From NCBI GenBank assembly GCA_944325505.1, contig CALVAJ010000005.1:36274-100273 (forward strand): a stretch of 64,000 nucleotides of DNA, read 5' to 3'. Position numbers and translations under genes: made by a program. The notes under the pieces were generated by a model that saw only the letters and a list, made by a program, of their open reading frames with translations, made no database searches and was not told the origin of the DNA. The stretch is from an uncultured Bacteroidales bacterium. Its GTDB lineage: Bacteria; Bacteroidota; Bacteroidia; Bacteroidales; UBA932. Positions 34,449-43,070 of the stretch are shown here, piece after piece. How positions within the stretch are numbered: position 1 is the first letter of the stretch; each line of letters opens with the position of its first letter.

Positions 34449-34934
34449 CTATGACTGAGGTGTACCGAACCGCGACGGGTCAAAGCCGTCCGGAAACATT
34501 GACGGGTCAACGCCTTCCGGCATCCGGCCTTCAGACATGGCGGCAAGCCCGTCGACCATCTTGTCCAGAGCTTCCTTGAGTTTTGTCCCGAGCATCATCT
34601 TCATCATAAAATTCAGGTCGGCGGACACTTCAATATAAAAGTCGGTCTTATATGGATCACCGCCTGCCGCATCGAAATGCATGGAAACGGAAAACCTGAA
34701 AGGGGCTCCGTCATCGCAGAAATCTATCCTTGAATACGGGATACGCCCGGCAACCCTGACACCTACAGGAAAACCCTGAACCACCGCCTTTATAGAATCA
34801 TAGTCCGCAGTGACATCCTTCTTCTTGTCCTCAGGAAGGAACTGGACGAAATTACGCATATCCACAAAAGCCATATACAGCTGATACGGCGGTCTGGACA
34901 CTACTGCATGCTTGCTATTGATTTCTACGGCCAT
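34449..34934 (-). CDS. SRPBCC-fold small protein
   Basis: 161 residues, no signal peptide. The pattern suggests the START/SRPBCC (polyketide-cyclase-like) fold: VSRPPYQLYMAFVDMRNFVQ at the N-terminus, a central beta sheet (FRFSVSMHFDAAGGDPYKTD), and a long C-terminal helix (LGTKLKEALDKMVDGLAAMS). The tail is rich in P, D and G. Function unknown; such proteins bind hydrophobic ligands. It lies 3 bp after pyrE and is likely co-transcribed. Confidence 0.78.
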   Translation of the reverse strand: MAVEINSKHAVVSRPPYQLYMAFVDMRNFVQFLPEDKKKDVTADYDSIKAVVQGFPVGVRVAGRIPYSRIDFCDDGAPFRFSVSMHFDAAGGDPYKTDFYIEVSADLNFMMKMMLGTKLKEALDKMVDGLAAMSEGRMPEGVDPSMFPDGFDPSRFGTPQS

Positions 34935-34937
34935 CGC

Positions 34938-35576
34938 CTACTCGTTTTTACCCCAGGATGACGGAGAATACCTCCATTCCTTCAGCATTCCCATATCCGA
35001 CTCGTTGATATAGCCCGTCTCGCGTGCCACATCTATCAGAGTATCATAGTTGGTGAGTGTATTCAACTCCACATCGGCATTTTCAAACGCCCGTCTCGAC
35101 TGGTTGAAATTGTAGGAGAAAATGGCGACCATGCCTTTTACATAGGCCCCCGCCTTGACAAGGGCATCGACCGCAGCGAGGCTGCTGGAACCGGTGGATA
35201 TCAGATCTTCCACCACTACGACCTTGGCTCCTTCTTCCAGTATTCCCTCGATCTGCGACCCGGTACCGTGATCCTTAGGCTTCGGACGCACGTAAATGAA
35301 CGGTTTCTTCAGCATGTGCGCAATAAGGGCGCCATGCGCGATGGCTCCGGTAGCCACTCCTGCAATCACTTCCACATCCGGATATCTCGTTATTATATTG
35401 TCGGCCATCCATCTGCAGACATGCTCCCTGAGTTCCGGATAGGAAAGGATCCGCCTATTGTCGCAGTAAATAGGTGAAAGCCATCCGGAAGCCCATCTGA
35501 AAGGTTTCTCCGGGCTGAGAAGGACTGCCTTGATGTCAAGCAGGGATTTTGCAACTGTTCTTTCTATCGATTCCAT
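34938..35576 (-). CDS. pyrE: Orotate phosphoribosyltransferase
   Basis: 212 residues. The PRPP-binding motif is VVVVEDLISTGSSSLAAVDAL, with VIAGVATGAIAHGALIAHML and RPKPKDHGTGSQIEG before it. It converts orotate and PRPP to OMP in pyrimidine synthesis. First gene of a minus-strand run (pyrE, SRPBCC, RsmF-like, TPR). It is divergent from the NUDIX gene across 77 bp with -7 boxes on both strands. Confidence 0.96.
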   Translation of the reverse strand: MESIERTVAKSLLDIKAVLLSPEKPFRWASGWLSPIYCDNRRILSYPELREHVCRWMADNIITRYPDVEVIAGVATGAIAHGALIAHMLKKPFIYVRPKPKDHGTGSQIEGILEEGAKVVVVEDLISTGSSSLAAVDALVKAGAYVKGMVAIFSYNFNQSRRAFENADVELNTLTNYDTLIDVARETGYINESDMGMLKEWRYSPSSWGKNE

Positions 35577-35607
35577 ATCTTGTAATTTTAAATTTCCGTA
35601 TAATACC

Positions 35608-35636
35608 TATATTTGCGGCATATCTTTGCAAAGTTA
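35608..35636. promoter_or_regulatory. Divergent -7 boxes between pyrE and the NUDIX gene
   Basis: Plus strand: TATATTTG (35608-35615) and TATCTTTG (35621-35628). Minus strand: TAACTTTG (35636-35629). The last two abut, forming the near-palindrome TATCTTTGCAAAGTTA. A TTTG lies 22 nt upstream of the minus-strand box. Confidence 0.42.
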
Positions 35637-35653
35637 AGAAATTTAACATTGAA

Positions 35654-36265
35654 ATGCACAAAATATACTTTGAAAAGAGATGCATCATCATCTGCAGCCC
35701 TGACGAACAGTCTCTCACCGACCCCAACGCCGTCCGTTTTTCTCCGGGAGAAGCATCCGGGACACACGGTCTGATAAATCTTTTCGAGCAGTCGTCTTCC
35801 CTGCTCCGCGTATATATCCCAACGGATGATCCCGAAACGGCATACAGGAAAATCTGCTCGGAATTCAAAGAAGTAAACGCCGGAGGCGGACTGGTTTCGA
35901 ACAGGAGAGGCGACTATCTGCTGATCAGCAGAAACGGATACTGGGATCTTCCAAAAGGGCACCAGGAAGAGGGAGAGGATATCCGGACCACGGCACTGAG
36001 GGAAGTCCGGGAGGAAACCGGTGTCCGGCAGCTGGAGATAAAAGACCTCATATGCATTACAGACCATTGCTACAAAAGGGACGGAATCTGGCACCTTAAA
36101 CACACATGGTGGTTCGGAATGCTCTATACGGACCCAACAGACCTCACGCCCCAGACCGAGGAAGACATAACCAAAGCCGCATGGGTAGCCAGGTCCAGCC
36201 TGCCGCCGTTTCTGACAAAGACATATCCGTCTATAACAGAGGTCTTCAGAGAAGCAAAAGTCTGA
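35654..36265 (+). CDS. NUDIX hydrolase
   Basis: 203 residues from ATG 35654 (MHKIYFEKRCIIICSPDEQ). The open frame continues 35 codons upstream, but that part covers the promoter boxes. The Nudix box is complete: GHQEEGEDIRTTALREVREE then TGV, preceded by GYWDLPKG. An N-terminal about 70-residue extension is present, as in several Bacteroidetes Nudix proteins. It hydrolyses a nucleoside-diphosphate-linked substrate not identifiable here. 80 bp separate it from queA. Confidence 0.9.
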   Translation: MHKIYFEKRCIIICSPDEQSLTDPNAVRFSPGEASGTHGLINLFEQSSSLLRVYIPTDDPETAYRKICSEFKEVNAGGGLVSNRRGDYLLISRNGYWDLPKGHQEEGEDIRTTALREVREETGVRQLEIKDLICITDHCYKRDGIWHLKHTWWFGMLYTDPTDLTPQTEEDITKAAWVARSSLPPFLTKTYPSITEVFREAKV

Positions 36266-36345
36266 TTTTTTCGCCATAATGAAACAATTCTCCGGAATTA
36301 TCGTATAATGTAATGCGTGTAAGAAAAAACCTACACCTGATTTAT

Positions 36346-37395
36346 ATGAAACTTTCTCAATTCCAGTTCAATCTCACTAAGGACAAGATCGCTTCCGAGC
36401 CGCCGAGATGGCGTGACGAATGCAAACTGATGGTACTCCATAAGGATTCAGGGGAAATCGAACACCGGCTTTTCAAGGACATCATAGACTATTTCGGAAA
36501 AGGCGATACTTTCGTGTTGAATGACACCAAAGTATTCCCTGCAAGGCTCTACGGGAATAAGGAAAAGACCGGCGCCGACATAGAAGTATTCCTTCTCAGG
36601 GAACTCAACAGGGAACAGAGGCTTTGGGACGTCATCGTCGATCCGGCAAGGAAAATAAGGATAGGCAACAAACTCTACTTCGGAGACGACGAAAGCCTTG
36701 TTGCCGAAGTCATCGACAATACGACTTCACGAGGCAGGACACTCAGATTCCTGTATGACGGAAGCTACGAGGACTTCAAATCGACGCTTTTCAGTCTCGG
36801 TGAAACCCCTGTACCGAAATGGGTTAAGGAGAAGGTAACTCCGGAAGACGCGGAAAACTTCCAGACTATATTCGCCGCACACGAAGGGGCGGTTTCCGCT
36901 CCCGCAGCGGGGCTGCATTTCAGCCGCGAGCTTTTCAACAGAATGATACTCAAGGATATAAACAAAGCCTTCATCACTCTGCACATGGGCATCGGACATT
37001 TCCGCTCAGTCGATGTCGAGGATCTGTCCAAGCACAAGATGGATTCCGAAAGGCTGATAATTTCAGAAGATACGGCAGACATCATCAACAGGACCAAGCG
37101 TGAGAAGCATAAGGTACTTGCAGTAGGCGTAACCGTAATCAGGGGACTCGAGACATACGTCACTACCAATGACGAAGTACGTCCTTACGACGGATGGACA
37201 AACAAGTTCATATTCCCGCCATACAGATTCGCAATCCCTGATGCCGTCGTATCAAACTTCCATACCCCGTGCTCGACAATGCTTATGTCAGTAGCGGCCT
37301 TCGGAGGATATGAAAACGTAATGAAAGCCTACGATACCGCACTTAAGGAAGACTACAGGTTCGGACCGTACGGCGACGCCCTGCTCATATTATAA
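36346..37395 (+). CDS. queA: tRNA preQ1(34) S-adenosylmethionine ribosyltransferase-isomerase
   Basis: 349 residues from ATG 36346 ([20 protein letters not shown]); an ATG 33 nt upstream is in frame but adds non-family sequence. Family motifs: [29 protein letters not shown] and [13 protein letters not shown], with [18 protein letters not shown] near the C-terminus. It adds the epoxycyclopentanediol group to preQ1 in tRNA wobble position 34, the penultimate step of queuosine synthesis. No other queuosine gene is in the window. Confidence 0.96.
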   Translation: MKLSQFQFNLTKDKIASEPPRWRDECKLMVLHKDSGEIEHRLFKDIIDYFGKGDTFVLNDTKVFPARLYGNKEKTGADIEVFLLRELNREQRLWDVIVDPARKIRIGNKLYFGDDESLVAEVIDNTTSRGRTLRFLYDGSYEDFKSTLFSLGETPVPKWVKEKVTPEDAENFQTIFAAHEGAVSAPAAGLHFSRELFNRMILKDINKAFITLHMGIGHFRSVDVEDLSKHKMDSERLIISEDTADIINRTKREKHKVLAVGVTVIRGLETYVTTNDEVRPYDGWTNKFIFPPYRFAIPDAVVSNFHTPCSTMLMSVAAFGGYENVMKAYDTALKEDYRFGPYGDALLIL

Positions 37396-37426
37396 TAAAA
37401 AAGAGAAAAAACATAAAGAAACAGAA

Positions 37427-37464
37427 AAAACAGTGCATCCACAGACCCTGGAACACTGTTTTTT
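37427..37464 (+). terminator. Rho-independent terminator after queA
   Basis: AAAACAGTG (37427-37435) pairs with CACTGTTTT (37454-37462), followed by T to 37464. It lies in the 104-bp gap before dprA. Confidence 0.65.
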
Positions 37465-37499
37465 CTATTATAGCCGATACCTTTGTCCATCAAAAAAGA

Positions 37500-38663
37500 A
37501 TGGACTGTACTTACGACGAAGACGTTTGCTGCTGCACACTGAACAAGGCATTCGGGTTCAGGCCGAAGGTAGCGATTGCACTCATATCAAATCTGGGAAG
37601 CGCGTCAGAGGTTTTCAGGCTCAGCGGCAAGGATCTGGACCGCCTGCTCGGAAAGGACTCCGCGGCAAGGGCGATGATATGCGGGAAATCCCTCTCCGAA
37701 TCAAGGAAAGAGCTCGACAGCCTGTATTCACAGGGATGCTCGTTCACATACTACGGAGCAAAAGATTATCCGGGCCTGCTCAAGGAATGCGAAGACCCGC
37801 CTGTCGGACTGTATGTCAAAAGCGTATCCTCACCGGACAATATTTTCAGGAAGAATCCGGCCATTGCCATAGTCGGCACCAGGGATATCTCCGACTACGG
37901 CAGGGAATGGTGCCGGAAAATAACAGGTTCGGTCTGTCGGGCGGAACCGGCGCCGGCAATAGTAAGCGGGCTTGCACTCGGTACAGACGTGACGGCCCAT
38001 GCGACGGCATTGGAACACGGAGCCCCTACCATAGCCGTAATGGCGACCGGAATCGACTCCGTCTACCCTGCCAGACATGCCGGAATAGCCAGACGGATAG
38101 CTTCGACTCCCGGGTGTGCCCTTATAACCGACTATCCTCCAGGCACAGCCCCGCTGCAAATAAATTTCCTCAGAAGGAACCGGATCATCGCAGGACTCGG
38201 ACGGGCGACCCTCCTGATCGAATCAAAAGCCAAAGGAGGAGGGATGCTCACTGCAAGACTGGCATTTTCCTACTCAAGGGATGTGTTCGCCCTGCCCGGC
38301 AGAATCGATGACATCCGCTCCCAGGGATGCAATATCCTCATAAAGGAAAAAATCGCGGAACCGATATTGTCAGAAGCATGGCTCGTCCAGAATATCGGTC
38401 TCAAACTCAAGGATACGGGAAACAGCCCGGACCCGGCAGATGAGGTCCGGTCCGTCTACTCGGGAAAATTCGGGAAGGACAAGATCGGCATCCTTGCCGG
38501 AATAGTGCTGTGCATAAGGACAAGAAGGGGCATCACGGTTGAAGAACTGGCAGCTGACGCAGGACTGTCCTATAAGGAAACCCTTGAATATACGGCGCTT
38601 CTTGAAAGCGACGGTATAATTTATACGGACCTGCAGCAAAGATGCTACATCAGACTGAAATAA
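37500..38663 (+). CDS. dprA: DNA-processing protein DprA
   Basis: 387 residues. N-terminal helical segment (about 1-75) followed by the Rossmann DprA core: AIVGTRDISDYGREW, IVSGLALGTDVTAHATAL, YPARHAG, FLRRNRIIAGLGRATLLIES, and FALPGRIDDIRSQGCNILI. The C-terminus (about 325-387) is a winged-helix DprA domain (ITVEELAADAGLSYKETL). DprA loads RecA on incoming single-stranded DNA during natural transformation. A TACCTTTG -7 box is 14 nt upstream (37478-37485). Confidence 0.95.
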   Translation: MDCTYDEDVCCCTLNKAFGFRPKVAIALISNLGSASEVFRLSGKDLDRLLGKDSAARAMICGKSLSESRKELDSLYSQGCSFTYYGAKDYPGLLKECEDPPVGLYVKSVSSPDNIFRKNPAIAIVGTRDISDYGREWCRKITGSVCRAEPAPAIVSGLALGTDVTAHATALEHGAPTIAVMATGIDSVYPARHAGIARRIASTPGCALITDYPPGTAPLQINFLRRNRIIAGLGRATLLIESKAKGGGMLTARLAFSYSRDVFALPGRIDDIRSQGCNILIKEKIAEPILSEAWLVQNIGLKLKDTGNSPDPADEVRSVYSGKFGKDKIGILAGIVLCIRTRRGITVEELAADAGLSYKETLEYTALLESDGIIYTDLQQRCYIRLK

Positions 38664-38699
38664 TACTTACCTTTGCAGGTGCTCAAAACGGACATGCCA

Positions 38700-39467
38700 A
38701 TGGAGTTCATAGACACACATACCCACCTTTATGAAGAAGGGTTCCGGGGAGAAGAAGACAAGGCAGTGGAAAGGGCTGTCGATGCCGGCGTCAGGAAAAT
38801 GATCCTGCCGGACATTGACGGGGACAGCAGAGACGACATGTTCGCTCTGGCGGACAGGTTCCCCCAGGCGGCGTTCCCCTGTCTCGGACTGCATCCCACA
38901 TCGGTCGATGCCAGTTGGAAAGAACGGATAGAAGAAATGGAACAGTACCTTGACCGCAGCATTGTTGCAATAGGAGAAACCGGCATGGACTGCTACTGGT
39001 CAAAAGACTTCATACAGGAACAGAAAGAAGCGCTCGAATACCAGATAGCCCTTGCCTGCAGGAAAGGCCTTCCGGTAATAATACATTCCAGAGAGGCCAC
39101 GGGACTTATAATCGAAGTCCTTGAAAAATGCCGGAATATGGACATCCGGGGAGTGTTCCATGCCTTCAGCGGCAGTATCGAGACATTCCGGAGGCTGCAG
39201 CAATACGGGAAATGGTACATAGGCATAGGAGGCGTCCTGACCTACAAGAATGCATCCATAGCCGAAACCGTCAAGGAAATCCCGATGGAATACATCCTTC
39301 TTGAAACGGATTCACCGTATCTGACCCCCGTACCCAAAAGGAGCACGCGGAACGAAAGCAGCTATATCCCGTATATCGCGCACAAACTTGCGGAACTCAA
39401 AGGACTCGACATAGAGGAAGTAGCCTCTGTAACCACATCCAACGCACGACAACTGTTCAGCATATGA
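38700..39467 (+). CDS. tatD: TatD-family metal-dependent DNase/hydrolase
   Basis: 255 residues from ATG 38700 (MEFIDTHTHLYEEGFRG); the ATG at 38694 adds two residues. Metal-ligand motifs: DTHTHL at the start, AIGETGMDCYW, VIIHSREATG, VFHAFSGSIETFRRL, and LLETDSPYLTPVPKR. It belongs to the TatD 3'-5' exonuclease family. Its stop overlaps the ATG of the asparaginase gene (ATGA). TACCTTTG at 38668-38675 is a possible -7 box. Confidence 0.93.
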   Translation: MEFIDTHTHLYEEGFRGEEDKAVERAVDAGVRKMILPDIDGDSRDDMFALADRFPQAAFPCLGLHPTSVDASWKERIEEMEQYLDRSIVAIGETGMDCYWSKDFIQEQKEALEYQIALACRKGLPVIIHSREATGLIIEVLEKCRNMDIRGVFHAFSGSIETFRRLQQYGKWYIGIGGVLTYKNASIAETVKEIPMEYILLETDSPYLTPVPKRSTRNESSYIPYIAHKLAELKGLDIEEVASVTTSNARQLFSI

Positions 39468-40516
39468 CACCCTCAGACTCAAGCCGGAAAGCCTCCCTGC
39501 TGCTGATATACACCGGCGGCACCATAGGCATGAGACAGGACCCTTCGACTCAGACCCTGAAGCCGTTCGACTTCAGCCAGATTCTGGAAGAAGTACCGGA
39601 ACTGCGCAAGTTCGCCTACAGGATAGACTCCTATACTTTCGACCCGATAATAGACTCCTCCGATGTCGAGCCCGGACTGTGGCAGTGTCTGGCGGAACTC
39701 ATAAAGGACAGATACAGCATGTATGACGGGTTCGTCATTCTCCATGGAACGGACACCATGGCCTACTCGGCCTCGGCACTGAGCTTCATGCTTGAAAATC
39801 TCGCGAAGCCCGTGATCTTCACCGGAAGCCAGCTTCCCATAGGAATCCCGCGCACGGACGGAAGGGAAAACCTTGTTTCCGCGGTAGAAATCGCAGCTGC
39901 AAAGGACGGGCAGGGGCGTGCGGTAGTTCCCGAAGTCTGCATATATTTCAACAACATGCTCATGCGCGGCAACCGGGCCTGCAAAGTAAGTTCAGACAAC
40001 TTCACCGCTTTCAGATCCATGAATTTTCCTCCGCTCGCAGAAGCAGGCATAAGCATAAAATACAATACGCACCTTATCATCAGGCCTGAAGACCAGGATG
40101 CGGACCTTATCATTCACACCCGTCTGGATACGAGGGTATCGATATTGAAAATACACCCCGGCATAACACCGCATGTAGTCAGGAACATCCTGTGCGGGGA
40201 AGAAACCAGGGCCGTAATCATGGAAACGTACGGATGCGGAAACGCACCGTGCAAGGAATGGTTCCTGAACCTGGTCCGCCAGGCCGCAGCCTCAGGCAAA
40301 ATCCTGATGAATGTCACGCAGTGCCTTTCCGGAACAGTAAACATGAACCTGTATTCCAACGGCAAGGCACTTTTAGAGGCCGGAGTCGTAAGCGGATACG
40401 ACTGCACGACCGAAAGCGCACTCGGGAAACTGTTTTTCATTCTCGGACAGACAGACGACAATATGGCGGCGAAAGAGCTTCTGGACAAAAATTTCAGAGG
40501 AGAAATATCAAAATAA
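39464..40516 (+). CDS. ansA: Type I L-asparaginase
   Basis: 350 residues, no signal peptide, so cytoplasmic. The two threonine motifs of the family are present: LLIYTGGTIGMRQ with the nucleophile Thr, and ILHGTDTMAYSASAL. GYDCTTESALGKLFFILGQ near the C-terminus belongs to the effector domain of the AnsA branch. It hydrolyses asparagine to aspartate and ammonia. Translationally coupled to tatD by ATGA overlap. Confidence 0.93.
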   Translation: MTPSDSSRKASLLLIYTGGTIGMRQDPSTQTLKPFDFSQILEEVPELRKFAYRIDSYTFDPIIDSSDVEPGLWQCLAELIKDRYSMYDGFVILHGTDTMAYSASALSFMLENLAKPVIFTGSQLPIGIPRTDGRENLVSAVEIAAAKDGQGRAVVPEVCIYFNNMLMRGNRACKVSSDNFTAFRSMNFPPLAEAGISIKYNTHLIIRPEDQDADLIIHTRLDTRVSILKIHPGITPHVVRNILCGEETRAVIMETYGCGNAPCKEWFLNLVRQAAASGKILMNVTQCLSGTVNMNLYSNGKALLEAGVVSGYDCTTESALGKLFFILGQTDDNMAAKELLDKNFRGEISK

Positions 40517-40640
40517 ATATTGCCATATGAAAATTAATTGCTAAATTGCACCGGTTTTAAAGAGCAGAAAAGCCCTAAAAGACCGTTAATGAAAACTATA
40601 ACAATTTAATACATTATTAATTAAACACACAAAAACAATT

Positions 40641-41441
40641 ATGAAAAAAATTTTCATGTTTTTGGCAGTAATCGGCCTGATGGCCTTTTCTGCACAATAC
40701 GCAGCAGCTCAGGACGAGACAGCCGCAGAACCAGCTGCAACTGAGCAGGTATCTGAAACTGCAGCCCCTCAGTCAATGGCTGAGCTCGTTGCGGCAACTC
40801 AGGGCGAAGTTCCTCTTCACCAGCAGCTTAAGACTTACTTCATCCAGGGTGGTCCTGGCTTTATGACGACTATCATCCTGTGCCTTATCCTCGGTCTTGC
40901 AATCTGCATCGAAAGAATCCTTTACCTGAGCTTCGCAAAGGTCAACACCAAGAAACTGCTTGCCAACATCGAGAAAGCTCTCAAAGAGGGCGGAGTGGAA
41001 GCAGCCAAGGAAGTTTGCCGCAATACCCGCGGTCCTGTAGCAAGCATCTTCTACCAGGGATTCCTCCGTATGGATCAGGGAATCGAAGTCGTTGAAAAGA
41101 CTGTCGTTTCCTACGGTTCAGTACAGATGAGCCTCATGGAGAACGGACTTACCTGGGTCGGACTGTTCATCTCCCTTGCAACATCTCTGGGATTCCTCGG
41201 AACGGTTGTCGGTATGGTGCAGGCATTCGATGCCATCCAGATTGCAGGTGATATCTCTCCTAACATCGTCGCAGGAGGTATGAAGGTCGCTTTGATCACC
41301 ACAGTCGGCGGTTTGATCGTGGCTATTATCCTTCAGATTTTCTACAACTACATCCTTTCAAGAATTGACGCAATTTCCATCGAAATGGAAGACGCTTCAA
41401 TCTCACTTGTAGATATCCTGGTTAAACACGAGAATAAATAA
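40641..41441 (+). CDS. exbB: ExbB/TolQ-type proton channel subunit
   Basis: 266 residues. It begins with a signal-type sequence (MKKIFMFLAVIGLMAFSAQYAAAQ) and an Ala/Glu-rich stretch (about 25-70), followed by three membrane helices: FMTTIILCLILGLAICIERI, LTWVGLFISLATSLGFLGTV and GMKVALITTVGGLIVAIILQ, the latter two with the MotA/TolQ/ExbB signature. With ExbD it uses the proton gradient to drive TonB. First gene of a four-gene cluster. In the 124 bp upstream, ATTG (40519-40522), 19 nt, TAAATTGC is a weak promoter match. Confidence 0.93.
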   Translation: MKKIFMFLAVIGLMAFSAQYAAAQDETAAEPAATEQVSETAAPQSMAELVAATQGEVPLHQQLKTYFIQGGPGFMTTIILCLILGLAICIERILYLSFAKVNTKKLLANIEKALKEGGVEAAKEVCRNTRGPVASIFYQGFLRMDQGIEVVEKTVVSYGSVQMSLMENGLTWVGLFISLATSLGFLGTVVGMVQAFDAIQIAGDISPNIVAGGMKVALITTVGGLIVAIILQIFYNYILSRIDAISIEMEDASISLVDILVKHENK

Positions 41442-41455
41442 TCAGACTCATAATT

Positions 41456-41878
41456 ATGTTCAATAAAATAATCAAATACGTACTTCTAGCACTGATCCTG
41501 ATCGGCGCCGCTCTGGCAGTATGGGGGTTTGCTGTAGGCTTCAATGACGCTTCAGTCAACGTCCTTCTGCGCTGGGCATACGTCATGGTCATTGTCGGAA
41601 TCGGACTTATCGTCGCTCTCGGTCTTATAATGGGAGCGGTCAATAATCCGAAGAGTCTGATAAAGACAGGATTGGTAATAGTAGGTGCAGCCGCGGTAGT
41701 CGCACTTGCGTTCCTGACGGCAAAAGGAAATCCGGCTCAGGGCTTCGTTGGCCAGCAGCCTGAATTTACGACACTTAGAAATACTGATGCAATCCTTACT
41801 ATCACATACCTGGTTTTCGGAGCTTCAATCGTAGCTATCGTTATCGGTATGATAGTAAATGCAATCCGCAGCAAATAA
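41456..41878 (+). CDS. Conserved membrane protein of the exbB-exbD cluster
   Basis: 140 residues with four hydrophobic helices: YVLLALILIGAALAVWGFAV, WAYVMVIVGIGLIVALGLIM, IKTGLVIVGAAAVVALAFL, and ITYLVFGASIVAIVIGMIV. It has no known motif. A small membrane gene in this place between exbB and exbD is usual in Bacteroidetes, suggesting an accessory part of the energy-transducing complex; that role is inferred. Gaps of 14 bp before and 12 bp after. Confidence 0.85.
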   Translation: MFNKIIKYVLLALILIGAALAVWGFAVGFNDASVNVLLRWAYVMVIVGIGLIVALGLIMGAVNNPKSLIKTGLVIVGAAAVVALAFLTAKGNPAQGFVGQQPEFTTLRNTDAILTITYLVFGASIVAIVIGMIVNAIRSK

Positions 41879-41890
41879 CATCCACGAGTT

Positions 41891-42466
41891 ATGTCTAAAA
41901 AAGTACCAGAGTTAAATTCAGCCTCATCGGCCGACATTGCATTCCTGCTGTTGTCATACTTCCTTATGACAACTACCATGAATCAGGATTCAGGACTGCA
42001 GCGTCGTTTGCCTCCTATGCCTGCAAAGGATCAGGAGGTACAGGATCAGAAAGTCAACCGCCGAAACATTATCATAGTAAGGATTAATGCTCAGGACCGA
42101 CTTTTTGCTGGTAACGAACCAATGGATGTAAGCAGACTTAAAGACAAGATTAAAGAATTCCTTCTCAACCCTAACGATGACCCTAAGCTTCCGGAAAAGG
42201 AAGTGAAAGAGATTGAGGGCTTTGGCCAGTACCCTGTTTCCAAGGGAGTGATTTCTCTTCAGAACGACCGCGGTACCAGCTATCAGGCATATATTGCGGT
42301 CCAGAATGAAATCGTCAAGGCCATCAATGAAATCCGCGAGGACTTCTGCCGTGCAAACTATGGCAAGGCATATGAAAACCTTACGGAAGAACAGCAGGAA
42401 ATCGTAAGGGAGGCTGTTCCTCAGCTTATTTCTGAGGCAGAACCTAAGGATGTGTCACAGAATTAA
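41891..42466 (+). CDS. exbD: ExbD/TolR biopolymer transport protein (first copy)
   Basis: 191 residues. One N-terminal membrane helix with the conserved Asp: SSADIAFLLLSYFLMTTTM, the proton-relay position of ExbD. The periplasmic domain (about 40-191) is longer than in the second copy. It pairs with ExbB. Co-transcribed with its neighbours (20 bp to the next gene). Confidence 0.92.
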   Translation: MSKKVPELNSASSADIAFLLLSYFLMTTTMNQDSGLQRRLPPMPAKDQEVQDQKVNRRNIIIVRINAQDRLFAGNEPMDVSRLKDKIKEFLLNPNDDPKLPEKEVKEIEGFGQYPVSKGVISLQNDRGTSYQAYIAVQNEIVKAINEIREDFCRANYGKAYENLTEEQQEIVREAVPQLISEAEPKDVSQN

Positions 42467-42486
42467 TAAATAAAGGAGATCAGTTT

Positions 42487-42951
42487 ATGGCAAAATTCGG
42501 ACGCGGCGGCAAAAAAGAGGTTCCGGCATTTACTACGGCCTCAATGTCAGATATCGTCTTCATGCTGTTGTTCTTCTTTATGGTGACGACAAACATGAGG
42601 GAGACTGAGTCAAAAGTCATGTACAAGCTTCCAGAGGCGAGTGAAGTAGCAAAACTTGAAAGGAAAGACCTTGCTGCATATATCAGCATCGGTCCTCCGG
42701 CCAAATATCTGCAGCAGCAGTACGGTACAGCTCCACGTATCCAGCTCAACGATTCTTTCAGAACTACAGATGATATCCGTGATTTCATCGCGGCTGAAAG
42801 GGAATCAAAGAGCGAGGCAGACCGCCAGTTCATGACGGTTTCCATCAAGGCAGACAGTGAGACCAATATGGGTATCATTACTGACGTGAAGCAGGAACTC
42901 CGTAAATGTTCAGCACTTAAGATCATGTATGCTGCAAGAAAGGCCCAGTAG
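42487..42951 (+). CDS. exbD: ExbD/TolR biopolymer transport protein (second copy)
   Basis: 154 residues. Membrane helix with conserved Asp: SMSDIVFMLLFFFMVTTNM. Shorter periplasmic domain than the first copy and quite different in sequence, so the two are not a recent duplication. A good Shine-Dalgarno (AAAGGAG, about 10 nt before ATG) is present, which is rare in this window. Ends the cluster; a strong terminator follows. Confidence 0.92.
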   Translation: MAKFGRGGKKEVPAFTTASMSDIVFMLLFFFMVTTNMRETESKVMYKLPEASEVAKLERKDLAAYISIGPPAKYLQQQYGTAPRIQLNDSFRTTDDIRDFIAAERESKSEADRQFMTVSIKADSETNMGIITDVKQELRKCSALKIMYAARKAQ

Positions 42952-42973
42952 TTCACGCTACTTGTCCAATAGA

Positions 42974-43009
42974 AGAAAAGGCTACCATTTTGGTGGCCTT
43001 TTCTTTTTT
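42974..43009 (+). terminator. Rho-independent terminator of the exbB-exbD cluster
   Basis: AGAAAAGGC (42974-42982) pairs with GCCTTTTCT (42996-43004), with an inner ACC/GGT pairing and a run of T to 43009. Confidence 0.85.
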
Positions 43010-43070
43010 CCGGTAGACCAAATTTGAAAGAAAAAGAGTAAATTTGCGGGGTTTAAATTATTGATGGCAA

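Noticed and set aside
35549-35653. N-terminal extension of the NUDIX protein
   Set aside because: These codons cover the divergent promoter boxes and read hydrophobic, non-family sequence; ATG 35654 fits better.
42742-42951. Recent duplication of exbD
   Set aside because: The two ExbD proteins differ in length and in most residues outside the membrane helix, so they are old, separate subunits.
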